DNA of 64,000 nt from Nymphaea colorata (Eukaryota > Streptophyta > Magnoliopsida > Nymphaeales > Nymphaeaceae), in NCBI RefSeq assembly GCF_008831285.2, contig NW_022204507.1, positions 2,210,314 through 2,274,313 of the forward strand. Reading direction: 5' to 3'. The translations under genes and the position numbers were made by a program. Under the pieces are notes generated by a model, which did not search any database, had not been told where the DNA came from, and saw only the letters and a program-made list of their open reading frames with translations. Position 1 is the stretch's first letter. Every line of letters begins with the position of its first letter. Positions 44,750 to 56,251 of this stretch are shown here, in pieces.

Positions 44750-47700
44750 CCCCCACTTCTCCTCTCTTGAGCAAGAGCAGCCCTTGGGAGAAACCCTAGA
44801 GTATTCTCACTTGAAGACTTAGGGTTTCTCTTGAGCTCTTTCTCTCTCCCTCTTCCTCTTTCCATTTCTCTTCTTCTCCAACTTGGAGCAAGTTACAACC
44901 CTCTTAGATGCATCATCTTGGAGCTTCACTCAAGAGAATCTTCAAGCTAAGGTGTTCATTTTCTCTAAGCATTTCTCATTTAGAGGTATGTAATCCAAAC
45001 CTCACTCCATTCTTTATTTTCTTTCCTCTCTTCTTCATCTCCCCATGGCAATATGAGATAGCTCTCACTCTCTATTTTAGAGTCAAGAGGCTATACTCGA
45101 GAGCACCTGGAGCATGACAAGATGAGATAATCTTTCATTCTATCGTTTAATCAAATTGAAGTTTTCTCTCTCCGTGTGAGGAGTCCCTTGGACCTTAGGT
45201 CGTGGCTTCCATGGAAGCACTACATTGCAATGCTCACCAAGCCGTGAGATTAGTGGAGATTCAAGCTCCGTTAATGGCCGCCGGCAGCCATTGACAACTT
45301 AGATTTGCATCGTTCCGAACCAAGAGGTCCTTGGATAGGCAGCCGTGCCTTCTCATTGATCACGAAGGAGTTGAGAGGTGGCTGCACTAGAGGAAGTTGA
45401 AGGAGGCGCCGCCCGTGGTTCTGGCTCGTCTTCTTCAACATCGACATCCGGCGAGTTTCTCATCGTGAGCTAAGTATTCTGATCTTCCTAGTACTTGGTG
45501 GATGGGATCTCGGTTCTCTCTTAACCGCAACATCAATGCAGGCCCAAGCCTTGCATTCGGGGGATAAACTCCTCGTCTAACTAGGTCTGGACCAGCGGCA
45601 TCGCGTGGAGAAGAAGACCTACCTTGGAGACGACTTGAGGACGATCGGGAGCATCCGGCTGGAGTTCTTCCAGCAGCCTAAATCCTGGTAATATTTTGTT
45701 GAATCTGAGATAGGTGAGGCGTCCCTAGTCTCTATACGAGTTCTGGACCAAAAGGAGAAGGCTAGGGCGAGGAAGGAGAAAGTCCGCGGAAGGAAAGAGC
45801 GCCATCGCGGAGGGAAAGAAGGAGAAGCGCGGAAGAGGCGACTCTCGGATTTCTGAAGGGCGCGTCAGAAACCACTTCTGCTAAAACAACTGTATCTGGA
45901 GATTTACTGGGAGTATGGAGGCGATCTATAGCTTGTTGGAAAGCTCTCATCCTCAGGTACAACATACTAAAATTTCAGCCTGATTGGACCAGGGCGCACC
46001 GGTCAAATCTGCCGCTGAAGTTCGCCGTTTCCGCCGCCACCGCTCAGGCGCAGTCCGCTGCAGAACCGCCACTTGCAGAGGCTGTTTCCGGCGATTCCGG
46101 TGGAGTTTTCAGGCGATCCATATACTGTTGGATTCGTAATTAAAATTTCTACAACATATTCAAAAATCAAGGTATTTGGACTTCATTTGGCCAGTGCATC
46201 ATCGACTGCAAGTTCTGGACGTTGAAGGACTGCTTGCCGGTTTTCATGGAGTAGATCAAACTTCCGGTTAATTTTCCGGCCAGCTCCGGTGACATCCAGC
46301 CAGAACCAACTTTTGGGTAATCAGTTCCAAGTCTGTCCTTGCTATATCTCGATTTTACTTGAATTATTTCGTGTTTAGCAAGGTCAAATGCGGTCAAACA
46401 TTTGGCGATGGAAGTGGAAGGACACTCGTGGTATTTGGAACGGGCGCCAAGTGTCTCCTGCACCAAGGAGGAAGGTGGCCCTTTCCTAATCCGTCCCTAC
46501 TGATTAGGGAAAGGGGGATTTGGCGCGATTTGGGTACATTGTACCTAGACACTTACCTAAGTGAGCAGGCCGGGTGGCGTCCTAGGAGCGCGCCACGTGG
46601 AAAAGGAAATCTCGCCCTCCCTTGTGTGAAATCCCTTTCCTATTTCTCCTCCAACGAGATAGGAAAGGGGTAGAGATTGCGGCTGGATACATTGTATCTA
46701 GGTGCCTTCCATTGAGGGCAGAATCTCATCAATCTTTGGAGATCCTTGGTCAATCTATATCCTACACGTGGCGATGAACGAGGCCCTCGTCAATCTTGCG
46801 GAGATCTCGTTCCTATTTCCTCTCCAACGAAATAGGAAAGGCTAGCTCGTGTAGGCTAGGCGCATTGTACCTAGACGTTTCCTAATCAAGGCAAGATTTC
46901 GGTGCATCCTTGGCGGATTCTCATGCACGAATAAAGGGGATTTCCTCCACAATCTTAGGAGGTGATTTGCGCCACATTTGGGAAGCCTCTTCATCCCAGC
47001 TCGTGTGAAGAGGAAGGAGTTCACTTGGAGAAGGCGTGAGTCAAGCGAGGAGCCGAGAACGTCAAGGAAGAACCGGCCAGATTCCGACTAACATACCTCG
47101 CTGGAGATTCCACATCCGCCGGAGAAGAAGGAAGGAGAAGGAGCCTAACTTGAGGATTGCCTCAACGTCCGCCGGCGCACCGGCGATCGCCTCCCCCTCT
47201 CAATACAAAAGACCGGGGTTGAATTGGTCTTACGGGTGAAGGCTTTCCTTTACTAGAAGTTGATTTCCTTTTCACTTCTATATTTGATACTTGCTGGTCT
47301 TTCTTTTCAAATCTTAATTTCCAGCAAGAGGAACGTGGGCTCAACCTCTACCCGTGGGAGATTGCAGCCCAAGGAGAGAAGGAACCGCATCCGCCAAGCG
47401 ACATTGGCGATTGCCTCCCCCTTCATTACATAAATCAACAAGGGGTCCGATTCCTATCGGGTGACTAGATCCACCTACTCTCCTCTCCTTATTCTAACAA
47501 GTAGAACTTGATTCTCTCTTGTCTAATTCTGCCCAAGGAGGAGTTCTACTCGGCGAGAGGGGGACGTTGCTGAAAATACCAAAGGGAGCAGCCTCCTTGC
47601 TGCCGGTCATCCCCTTTGGTGAAGCTCGAGGAGTCCCCAAGCGAGGCCTTGGGAGGTAAAAATTCAGATCAACCTATAGATCCGGGGAAGGGTGTATTGC

Positions 47701-48124
47701 TTTCTATCCTGCCTTTGGCATTGACAACCGGCTAGAATCCCTCCAAGGCACCTTGCCAAGGACACGATTTCCGGGTTGTGGACCACCTAGGGATAAGGGT
47801 GTGGTTTGATTCGCATGGGGATTGCATGACAGGGTGGTTTGAATGGTTTGAGTGTATGATGAGTGAGATGAGTGCTTGATGTATCGCTCCGCTTTGTATT
47901 AAGCCTCACATCCATTCTAGATTCTTGTAGTAGGTTCAAGCTGGGGTTGGGGAAGCCATACTTGTAAAATCTTGACCTACATTTGAGTCGGGGTTGCTGT
48001 CCGGCGGGAACCACTCTTGTAATTAATTTTTAAACCCTATATCGGCAACATCCTCCTAGATCTTGGAGAGGGCCTCGACGGCTTTTTGGAGGTTTTCGTG
48101 GCCGCATTAGGGCAGACCCTACCT

Positions 48125-50262
48125 GATGGCTAGTGCGGCATTTGTTGAAGCTATTGACTTTAGGCATTGTGAGGTTAACCGAGAGAAGATAAAGGGAAGC
48201 CCAAGGTGTTTTGAGTGAAGTGAGGCTAATTCCATGTCGAGCAAAGCAGAGGCGCTAAATGTAGAGCACAAGGCTGAAGGGCCGATTGAGATAGGCAGTC
48301 CGGAGGCTAATGAGGTTAACCTTACTTCTGACGAGACTGAAGCGTAAGGCATTAGGCGCAAGCCGGCCAGGGAGATTGCGGAGGGCAGCAGTATCTGTTG
48401 TGAGGTTAATCTGAAGACTAAAGAGAGTTGTGGCCTACAAATTGCAGCCGGTGACGAGAGCGAGGAGCATAAAATGGGTTCAAGCAAGGTTCGCTCAGCT
48501 GAAGAGAGCATGGAAGGGACTAGGTTCGGTCAGTAGAGCAAGGCTGAAGAGTAGAGGTTGCTGGTTCGGGCAGAAAAAGACTGCGTCAGCTATAAGAGAC
48601 CAAGGAAGACTGGACACAACCAAGAGTGCATCCGGGTCAGGTTTAGTTGGCAAGAGCCCAGGCTAAATTGAGCGTGTCACGGCTGGGTTCAAGCCCAGAC
48701 CGAGTCATTGTATTTGTTTTGTTTTGGATTTTATTGGGTCAGGTCTTGTACTAGTATCAGTCCTAGACAACGGGTTAAATCCGAGACAGTCCAGCAGTAA
48801 ATAAGTTGGAGACTGTGCCAAAACTCGTAACTTTTGGAAATTGAATCAATAAAAGAAATTTTTTCTCTCCCTCGTGAAAGAGTTTGAGCTATTTAAGTGT
48901 GGTGCCAAAAGCTTGGCCAGCGAAGGAGACTTTGCTGGAGAAGAAGAACGCCTACAGAACCAGATGAGCCGAACCAGGAAGGCTACTGGAACTGTAGACA
49001 TCGAATACAGTGCAGAAGTATATCCGATCACAATGCAAGTGCTCTCCAATCTTTGAGGCACTTAGAGGCTGGAATCGGAAGAAGGATCACTCGGTTGTGC
49101 AGCAGATCGTAGCTCATTCGAGGATTTCCTGAACTGCACGTCGACAGTCGGAGGAACTTCTCAATCGGTAAGAAATTCTTCTCTGTGAACATTCTACAGT
49201 GAGAACTTCCTGTTAACCCGATCAGAAGTGGAGAGGATGCTAACGTTCTGATTGATTTCAGTCAACTCATCTAACGAGAAGAATAGGTCGGTCTGATCTG
49301 ACTGAGATCGAAGGATTTGAGAGGGATTTGAAATGCTGACAAGTTCAGGCAAGAACGATCCCTGTTTCAAGTAGATCGCCTAATGTCTGAGTTAGATCAA
49401 TTTCAATTCTTTTAAGAATCGATTCTTACTGTCACAATCTGTGTCTAATTGTTGCATATCCCTTGCAATGAGCTACGGAGTGGAACAGTGAGGAATCGAC
49501 TGACTGAAGATGAAGAAACAGAGGCTGAATTCTTGTTCTGAAGACAGCGACGGCAATCTCTGAAAATAAGCATAATTGGGGCGATCGGAGGTTGATCTGA
49601 GCAGGAAAATGGCTCAGACATCTTCATAACTCTTGGGGGATCATTCTGGTGAAGTTTGGGACGAATCTGAGCTGTTTTGGATAGTTGGCCAGAGCTGATC
49701 GGAATCATGACGTCGGATCGCGGAATTAGGCAGCGCAGTTCTGAGTGACATCAGAAACTAGGCTGATTGCAATCCTCAATGACTCACCTTTTGAGAGCTG
49801 CTTTGAAGCTGAATTTTTTAGGCGTTCCAACATCAGAATCGCAGCTATCACTGGATCAAATTTCATCTCAATCCGAGCTGTGGTTTAATTTTGGTGAATT
49901 TTTTATGGTGACTGGCTCCAGACATTGCCTGAGTCCTGCGACTAGCAGATTTAAGGCAAAACCAGGCGCAACTTCAAGCATCAACGAGTCACCTACTGGA
50001 ATCGACTTTGGGGCTGATTTTTGGAGCGTCTAATCCTCCAGATCTTGGCTTCCTCCAGATCAAATTTCGTGATTTTTGGACCTCTGCACACAAAGTTATG
50101 ATTTTTTGAAGGAACGCTAGTCTGGGAGTTGGTTCCACACCTACGAGAGGGATTCTTGCCCGTTTTCCCAAATTCTGTTATAGACTTGGGTGAAATCAAT
50201 TATCTGGTGCATTCTCCATGACTTGAGCTTGATGATCTATAGAATTATCTTTTGCTTGAGCT
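48125..50262 (+). repeat. Element Y 5' LTR, truncated at both ends
   Basis: A 2.14-kb direct repeat of 51779-53926, collinear throughout with scattered substitutions and small indels. Shared landmarks are GATGGCTAGTG at the left, the polyadenylation-like ATCAATAAAAGAAA (48846), GGTGCCAAAAGCTTGGCC (48900) and GATGATCTATAGAATTATCT at the right. Its left edge abuts LTR-X; its right edge runs straight into the middle of gag. Compared with the other copy it lacks about 100 bp at the start and about 1.06 kb at the end. Confidence 0.85.
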
Positions 50263-50760
50263 TTCATTAGTAGGAGCTTTCATTGGGGGATTGCAGCCCG
50301 ATATTGAGGGATTGCAGCCTGATATTCAGTTGGCTGTGCTTTCCCAAGAATCTCGTAACTTAAAGATATGCATGAAAGTTGCGCGACACAAAGAAGAGAA
50401 AATGGAACAGAAATGGTCTCTCCAAGAGCAAGGCAAAAGATTTGACCCACATCTGACCAGACTGCCGGATCCAGAAATGTTACCAAAGAAGAAGGAGGTA
50501 CCATAGCCAACCTCTAACAGCACTAAGAAACAATACATTACCCATCAAGAGCGGGATGAGAGAATGGCAAAGGGGTTGTGTTATCATTGTGATGTCAAGA
50601 GGTTTCGTGGACATAAGTGCAAAGCAATCAAGTTGTTCGTAGTCATAGATGACAAAGATGAAGAGTATAAAGTTGAGCAATCAGCTAGAGAGCAAGACAG
50701 CCAGGAGAAAGGCCGAACTATGAATCTCATGATGACAGCCAGGTGCTATGTCACACGATA
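50245..50760 (+). pseudogene. Element Y gag, C-terminal part with zinc knuckle
   Basis: Reads AFIGGLQPDIEGLQPDIQLA and LKICMKVARHKEEKMEQ, then the knuckle region DERMAKGLCYHCDVKRFRGH and KCKAIKLFVVIDD. The F..GL.P.I and LCY.CD....GHKCK blocks are typical of Ty3/gypsy chromovirus-like gag. One in-frame TAG at 50504-50506 separates the two halves, otherwise in the same frame. The N-terminal gag, primer site and leader are missing, deleted with the LTR end. GLQPDI is duplicated in tandem. Confidence 0.82.
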
Positions 50761-51048
50761 GCTAATATAAGACATTCGGATCCCATGAAGGTGGTTGGAT
50801 ACATCAGTAACCATAAAGTATTAGCTCTCCTAGACACGGGATCAGCTACTAATTTCATAAGTCCAGGGACAACTCAATTGATAGGTGGTAAAAGTGAAGT
50901 GATATATTCTTTTGATGTCCAAACGGGTGATGGAACACGTCACACATGCAAGAAGTTATGCAAGGATAGGGTGCTTCATATTCAAAATGTACCATTTATG
51001 ATGGACTTATGTATTCTGCCTATCAATGTAGTTGATGTAGTTTTGTGA
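50743..51048 (+). pseudogene. Element Y aspartic protease
   Basis: Contains MKVVGYISNHKVLALLDTGS and ATNFIS, with the D-T-G active site intact, followed by FDVQTGDGTRHTCKKLC and NVPFMMDLCILPINVVDVVL, then a TGA at 51046-51048 one step from glycine. After it the frame continues MQWFRTLGKIQWDFATKSIM, matching the standard gypsy GMQWL.TLGP..WDF stretch. Gag is in a different frame, so a frameshift, natural or mutational, lies at about 50740-50757. Confidence 0.85.
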
Positions 51049-51735
51049 ATGCAATGGTTCAGAACGTTGGGAAAAATCCAATGGGACTTTGCCACCAAGA
51101 GCATTATGTTCCCTAAGGAGAATAGCGAAGGACAAGTTCTCTTAACAGCTGTTGACACAAAGTCTGCAAAGACCATAACAGCACAAGGTCTGGGAGAAGG
51201 GTCAGACCAAATGGGCAGTAGTTCTTCCATGGGAAAGAACGAATCACAACTGAAAAAGGCTCAAATGCATCAAATTGCAGAACAGTCCAAGACTGTTATG
51301 AAAAACCCTATACAGTCATATTATATGCTCGAGGTGAAGGCTAAGAGAGTAGTGGAAGCATGGTGTGCTAATGCTAACAACATCGACCAAAAACTGTTAC
51401 TTGTTGAGAAGTTCATTGACAAAACTGAGGGCCGACTTTGGCAAGCCCATGATAGAGGACGTCAGGAAATTGGGTTCATGACAAATGCCTACTGGGGTGA
51501 CCAAGGACCTCCCATATACCAAAAGTCTTTACTAAGGTCCTTGCCGAGGGAGTATGGTCCTCATCCAAGCTGGGTAGGTGAGGGTGGAGATGTGAACTGT
51601 ATTAAGTTAGTTCCAACAGACCGTGATGACTGTCAAAAGAGAGCTTGGGGACAAGCTCCATTCAAGGGGGTGGACTTGATGAGCACCTACCTAGAGCACA
51701 GTCGAGTGTGGCCGAGGAGGCTACCGAGGACGTAG
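51049..51735 (+). CDS. 228-codon open frame continuing element Y protease
   Basis: The protease frame stays open for 228 codons to a TAG at 51733. The first 30 residues are the usual gypsy stretch after the protease. The rest (for example IAEQSKTVMKNPIQSYYMLE, LLLVEKFIDKTEGRLWQAHD, RGRQEIGFMTNAYWGDQGPP) matches no reverse transcriptase, RNase H or integrase block that I know, and those domains are absent. It reaches the polypurine tract and crosses into the 3' LTR. It may be the 3' non-coding part of a deletion derivative that happens to be open, or a non-autonomous gag-protease element with its own C-terminal region. Confidence 0.4.
   Translation: MQWFRTLGKIQWDFATKSIMFPKENSEGQVLLTAVDTKSAKTITAQGLGEGSDQMGSSSSMGKNESQLKKAQMHQIAEQSKTVMKNPIQSYYMLEVKAKRVVEAWCANANNIDQKLLLVEKFIDKTEGRLWQAHDRGRQEIGFMTNAYWGDQGPPIYQKSLLRSLPREYGPHPSWVGEGGDVNCIKLVPTDRDDCQKRAWGQAPFKGVDLMSTYLEHSRVWPRRLPRT
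51663..51676 (+). other. Element Y polypurine tract
   Basis: CAAGGGGGTGGACT immediately before TGATGAGC, which I take as the start of the 3' LTR. Confidence 0.65.
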
Positions 51736-54700
51736 GTGGGATACCAGCTGCTATCGCAGTCATGGTCGGAAGCGGCGAGATGGCTAGTGTGGCATCAGTT
51801 GAATCTATTGACTTTAGGCATTGTGAGGTTTACCGAGAGTAGATACACAGAGGGCCTAGGCGTTTTGAGCAAAGTGAGGCTAATTCCATGTCGAGCAAAG
51901 CAGAGGCACTAAATGTAGAGGGCAAGACTGAAGGGCCGATTGAGATAGGCAGTCCGGAGGCTAGTGAGCTTAACCTTACTTCTGAGGAGACCGAAGCGTA
52001 AAGTGTTAGGCGCAAGCCGGCGAGGGCGATTGCGGAGGGCAGCGATATCTGTTGTGAGGTTAATCTGAAGTCTAAAGAGAGATGCGACCTACAGAATGCA
52101 GCCAGTGACGAGAGCGAGGAGCATGCAATGGGTTGAAGCAAGGTTCGGTCAGCTGAGTAGACCATGGAAGGGACTAGGTTCGGTCAGGTTAGTGGTCAGT
52201 AGAGCAAGGTAGAAGAGCAGAGGTTGCTGGTCCGGGCAGAGAAAGAGTGTGTCAGCTGTAAAAGACCAAGGAAGACTGGGCGCAACCCAGAGTGCGTCCG
52301 GGTCAGGTTTAGTTGGCAAGAGGTCAGGCTAACTCGAGCGCGTCACGGATGGGTTCAAGCCCAGACTGAGTCATTGTATTTGTTTGTTTTTGGACTTGAA
52401 TGAGTCAGGTCTTGTACTCGTATCAGTCCGAGACAACGGGTTAAACCCGAGACAATCCAGCGGCATATAAGCTGGAGACTCTGCCAAAACTCGTAACTTT
52501 TGGAAATTGAATCAATAAAAGAAATATTTTCCCTCGCGCGCAATAGAGTTTGAGTTGCTTAAGTGTGGTGCCAAAAGCTTGGCCAGCGAAGGAGACTTTG
52601 CTAGAGAAGAAGATCGCCAACAGAACCAGAGGAGCCGAACTGGGAAGGCTACCGGAACTGTAGACGTCGAATACAATGTAGAAGTAGATCCGATCACAAC
52701 GCAAGTGCTCCCCAACCCTTGAGGCACTTAGAGGCTGGAATCGGAAGAAGGATCATTCGGTTGTGCAGCGGATCATAGCTCATCCGAGGAATAGCTGAAC
52801 TACATGTCGACAGCTGGAGGAACTTCTCAATCGGTAAAAAATCCTTCTCCATGGATATTGTACCGCATGAACTTCCTGTTTACCCGATCAGAAGTGGAGA
52901 GGATGCTGACGTTCTGATCGATTTCAGTCAACTCATCTAATGAGAAGAATAGGTCGGTTTGATCTGACTGATATCGAAGGATTTGAGAGGGATTTGAGAT
53001 GCTGACGAGTTCAGGAGAGAACGATCCCTGTTTCAGGCAGATCACCTAACGTCTGACTTAGATCGATTTCAATTCTTTTAAGAATCAATTTTTACTATCG
53101 CAATCTTTGTCTAATTGTTGCGTATCCCTTGCGATGAGCTACGGAGTGAAACTGTGAGGAATTGACTGACTAAAGATGAAGAAACAGAGGCTGAATTCCT
53201 ATTCTAAAGATAGCGATGGCAATCTCTGAAAATCACCACAATTCCGGCGATCAGAGGCTGATCTAATCAGGGAAATGGCTCAGACATCTTCGTAACTCTT
53301 GGGGGATCATTCTGGTGATGATTGGAAAGAATCTGAGCTGTTTTGGATAGTTCGCCGGAGCTGATCGGAATCATGACAGCAGATCACGGAATTAGGCACC
53401 ACAGTTCTGAGTGACACCAGAAACTTGGCCGATTTCAATCCTCAATGACTCAACTTTTGAAAGCTGCTTTGAAGCTGAATTTTTAGGCGTTCGTACATCA
53501 GATCTCAGCTATCGGTGGTCCAATTTTTAGCTCAATCCGAGCTACGGTTGAATTTTGGTGAATTTTTTATGGTGATTGGCACCAGACGATGCCTGAGTCC
53601 TACGAAAGGCTAATTTCAGGCAAAACCAGACACAACTTCAAGCTTCAACAAGTCGCCTATTGGAAACGACTTTGGTGCTGATTTTTGGAGCGTCTAATCC
53701 TCCAGATCTTGGCTTCCTTCATATCAAATTTCGTGATTTTTGGACCTCTGTACACAGAGTTATGAGTTTTTAAAGGAACGCAAGTCTGGGAGCTGGTTCC
53801 ACACCTGCGTGATGGATTCTCGCCCGTTTCCCCAAATTCTATTACAGACTTGGGTGAAATAGATTCTCTGATGCATTCTCCATGACTTGAGCTTGATGAT
53901 CTATAGAATTATCTTCTGCTTGAGCTCTTAATTCCTTCGCAGCACCATACTCTCTGTTGATAGCTGTGGCAGCGAGTTGTTGAATTAGGCGAGAAGCAGA
54001 ACCTGTTGGAGCCCGATCTTGTAGCAAGGAGCTGTCTTGAAGAGGCGTGCATCGTATCCCATTCGACGCCAACATCCCCCAAATTCGATTACAGATAGTA
54101 GGGGTTGATCTCATCTCCGGTGAAGCATCTCCACTCCTGCATTCATCTGAGATTTCTGATTGCACACAGTGACTGCTCCTGTTTTTGGAAGCGCACATCA
54201 CAGCCATAGCAGGTTGGTGGTGGACTTCATTGCAATCTACCATCCATTTGAAGAGGAAGGGTGATCTTCAGCGCCAACCTGAAGATATTTTCCCCCAATC
54301 TACATCACACAATTGGGGTTTCCTGCTATTCGGATGACACACCTCCTCCATTACTTTCTGTTCAGCTGTTTCTTACAAGAACAGTAAACTGCTAGTGTTG
54401 TCTTAAACACTAGGAGCCTGCGCATTGGAGATTGACTGCCATTGGAGGACTTGTAGCCGATTGAGCTGTGAAGTATTGCTGAATGCCGAGGATATACTTG
54501 GCCTAGCTCTAGCAAGGTACATCTGAAACCCCCTATAGCTGCGTGGGCGGGTGCATTTGATTTCCAGCCAACCTTCGGGTTCGCAGCCATTCGGGAATAC
54601 TCCAAAGCTCATCTAGCTGAGGACACATTCCCAAGCTGTCGGACTGTCCTAGGGCGAAGGGTGTGGAATGCTCGACCTAGGGATTGAATGTATGGTTTGA

Positions 54701-54986
54701 CATGGATGATGTGATTGTTGAGTAAGGGAGAGATCTTCTTGTATCGTTGATGCTTGTAAAGCCTCACATTCCCATTCTTGATTTGTAGTATGTTGAAACT
54801 TGGGAGGGAACCACTACTTGTATGTCAGTCCAAAGAAATATATTCAGTCGGGGTTGTGTCCGACTTGGGAATGAAATTTTGTAATCCCTATTCTTTTAAC
54901 CTTCCTCCGCATGTTAACCCCAATAGATCTTGAGAAGCGACTGCAACTTGGTCTCTTTTGAGCAGCTACAAGGGCAGGTCACATCA
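51677..54986 (+). repeat. Element Y 3' LTR, probably complete (3.3 kb)
   Basis: Starts TGATGAGCACC after the polypurine tract and can be closed at GGGCAGGTCACATCA (54986), giving inverted termini TGATG/CATCA. It contains the 2.15-kb block shared with 48125-50262, a polyadenylation-like ATCAATAAAAGAAA at 52511, and a further 1.06 kb with TAAAGCCTCACATTCCC and CAGTCGGGGTTGTGTCC, which is homologous to the end of LTR-X. The assignment of 53927-54986 to this LTR rests on the termini and on the missing counterpart in the 5' copy. A minus-strand frame at 54243-53842 is read as a shadow. Confidence 0.62.
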
Positions 54987-54991
54987 GATGC

Positions 54992-55390
54992 CCAGCAAGC
55001 AAATTGATGAAAAAGATAGAACAAAAACAAATAATAAGTAAAGCATCTAAAGAATGGGGAAACTTTTTTGTACAATCCATACGAAAGTCTTTCATTATAT
55101 CACAAAAACCAACTAGAAATAGCCTATAGAGGACATGCATTTTCTAGAGGTGAATTTTTTCCCCAAAAAATCAGATCATTCTTCCCAGGATGTCTAGGAC
55201 ATAAATTTTATCGGGCTTCCAGCCAGTGATCATAAAATCCAATGAAAGTTGTTGAACGAGAGCTCACTGCTGCATCCATTTGGCAGTTGTGGAATCAGCA
55301 GTCAACCATACAGCACAAAGCAACAAATGCGCTGCAATCATGTAACATCAAAATATATATGACACTTCTTTTTTCCAACAATTAAAAGGC
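54992..55390. other. Spacer, possible host terminal exon
   Basis: A short minus-strand frame at about 55336-55270, after an acceptor-like GATTGCAG, reads HLLLCAVWLTADSTTAKWMQ before a stop. It could be a terminal exon of a host gene, but it does not match the VAL family upstream of it. Otherwise no features. Confidence 0.3.
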
Positions 55391-55397
55391 TTACTAC

Positions 55398-55879
55398 ATT
55401 AAGCGAACTTGTCTTGGCACAAGAAGTGCATTCTATTCCACCAACATCCAGGAGCAAGAATGTATGAGCTGAAACGATGCACCCACAGTGTAAACACTGG
55501 AATAAGAAACATTTTGTTAAGGAAATAAATGTTTTTCCAAAAACAACTTAGGGCTACAGTTTTTGACATAATGGAACCTGAATGTATCTAACTGCATTCT
55601 AAATAAGAGAATACAAGATGATGCTTGTGTTCTCAAGCATCACAACAGATATTAGTGCAATTCATCAAAAAAGTGTAGCCAGTTCCATTTGTAGGTTCTT
55701 CAACTTTCTACACTTTGATGCATGAGAAGTAGATCAGAGCATTTTCATATTTTTAACACAGGGCAACTGGAGTTGGTGTTTACATCCCAGTTTCTAACCT
55801 TTCCACACGTCTCACAGTTCCTCCACCAGCAGCATCAAAATAAAAATCTTCACAAAACCTTAACTCATCATATGCAGAA
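55398..55879 (-). pseudogene. VAL/HSI2-type B3 repressor: two PHD-like domain exons
   Basis: Exon A (55879-55799; acceptor TGATCTTGTAG, donor GGAAAG|GTTAG) reads SAYDELRFCEDFYFDAAG, then, after a one-base deletion in the expected TGG, RNCETCGK. Exon B (55496-55398; acceptor TTATTCCAG, donor CTTAAT|GTAGTA) reads CLHCGCIVSAHTFLLLDVGG and IECTSCAKTSSLN. Both meet in phase 0. The order SAYE..FCE.FH....GWR.C.SCGK, RLHCGCI.S....LLD.GG..C..CAK is the PHD-like zinc domain of the plant VAL1/VAL2/VAL3 B3 transcriptional repressors of seed-maturation genes. The conserved R before LHCGC is C here. Neither the B3 domain nor other exons are visible; a gypsy element lies upstream from 56.2 kb. Confidence 0.78.
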
Positions 55880-56229
55880 CTACAAGATCAAAAGAGAGTT
55901 ATCAACATAATGTGGCAGAATATTGGTTACTGCTTCCTAAGTGATTAAAAGAAAAGAAGAAAAAACCAAAAAAAGTTAACGCCATGGAGATAAAGTTTTC
56001 AAAAGAGGTTCAAAGATGGACTATCAGTAAAGAAAATGATTCTGACGAAATTCTCTACAGAAAAAGCATCAAAAATAAGAAAAATATAATAGATCCACAT
56101 GTAACATGAAATCCCCAAATGGTGTGATAACTTGGTAATATCCAAATCTAGCAACAACAAAGAAGCCCCATTCCTCTATGCATATGAAAATCTAGAAGTT
56201 AGAATTCTTCTCTGGTGACCAATAGCTGC
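55880..56229. other. Probable intron of the VAL-type fragment
   Basis: A/T-rich sequence between exon A and the truncated end of the gypsy element; no coding signal. Confidence 0.45.
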
Positions 56230-56251
56230 TAGTGATAGATAGCTGACAAAC

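Larger units (their letters stand above)
44109..48124 (+). mobile_element. Long Ty3/gypsy-type LTR (about 4 kb), LTR-X
   Basis: Starts TGTAATCACCCC, the form usual for plant gypsy LTRs, exactly where Copia-4 is interrupted. It has a U3-like part with five 70-bp repeats, a TATAAATA box at 44742-44749, a long transcribed-leader-like part, and a 3' part (about 47750-48124) with GTATTAAGCCTCACAT, GAGTCGGGGTTG and GGGCAGACCCTACCT. That 3' part is homologous to the end of the LTR at 54640-54986. The right terminal CA is not preserved. It may be a solo LTR or the edge of a deleted element. No protein is encoded; ORFs here lack domains. Confidence 0.6.

Noticed and set aside
48119-48511. Minus-strand frames in the element Y LTRs (also at 52165-51830) that look conserved between copies
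   Set aside because: Similarity is explained by the direct DNA repeat; both lie in LTR sequence with no domain.
53842-54243. 133-codon minus-strand frame in the element Y 3' LTR
   Set aside because: Located inside the LTR, no recognisable domain, no splice context.
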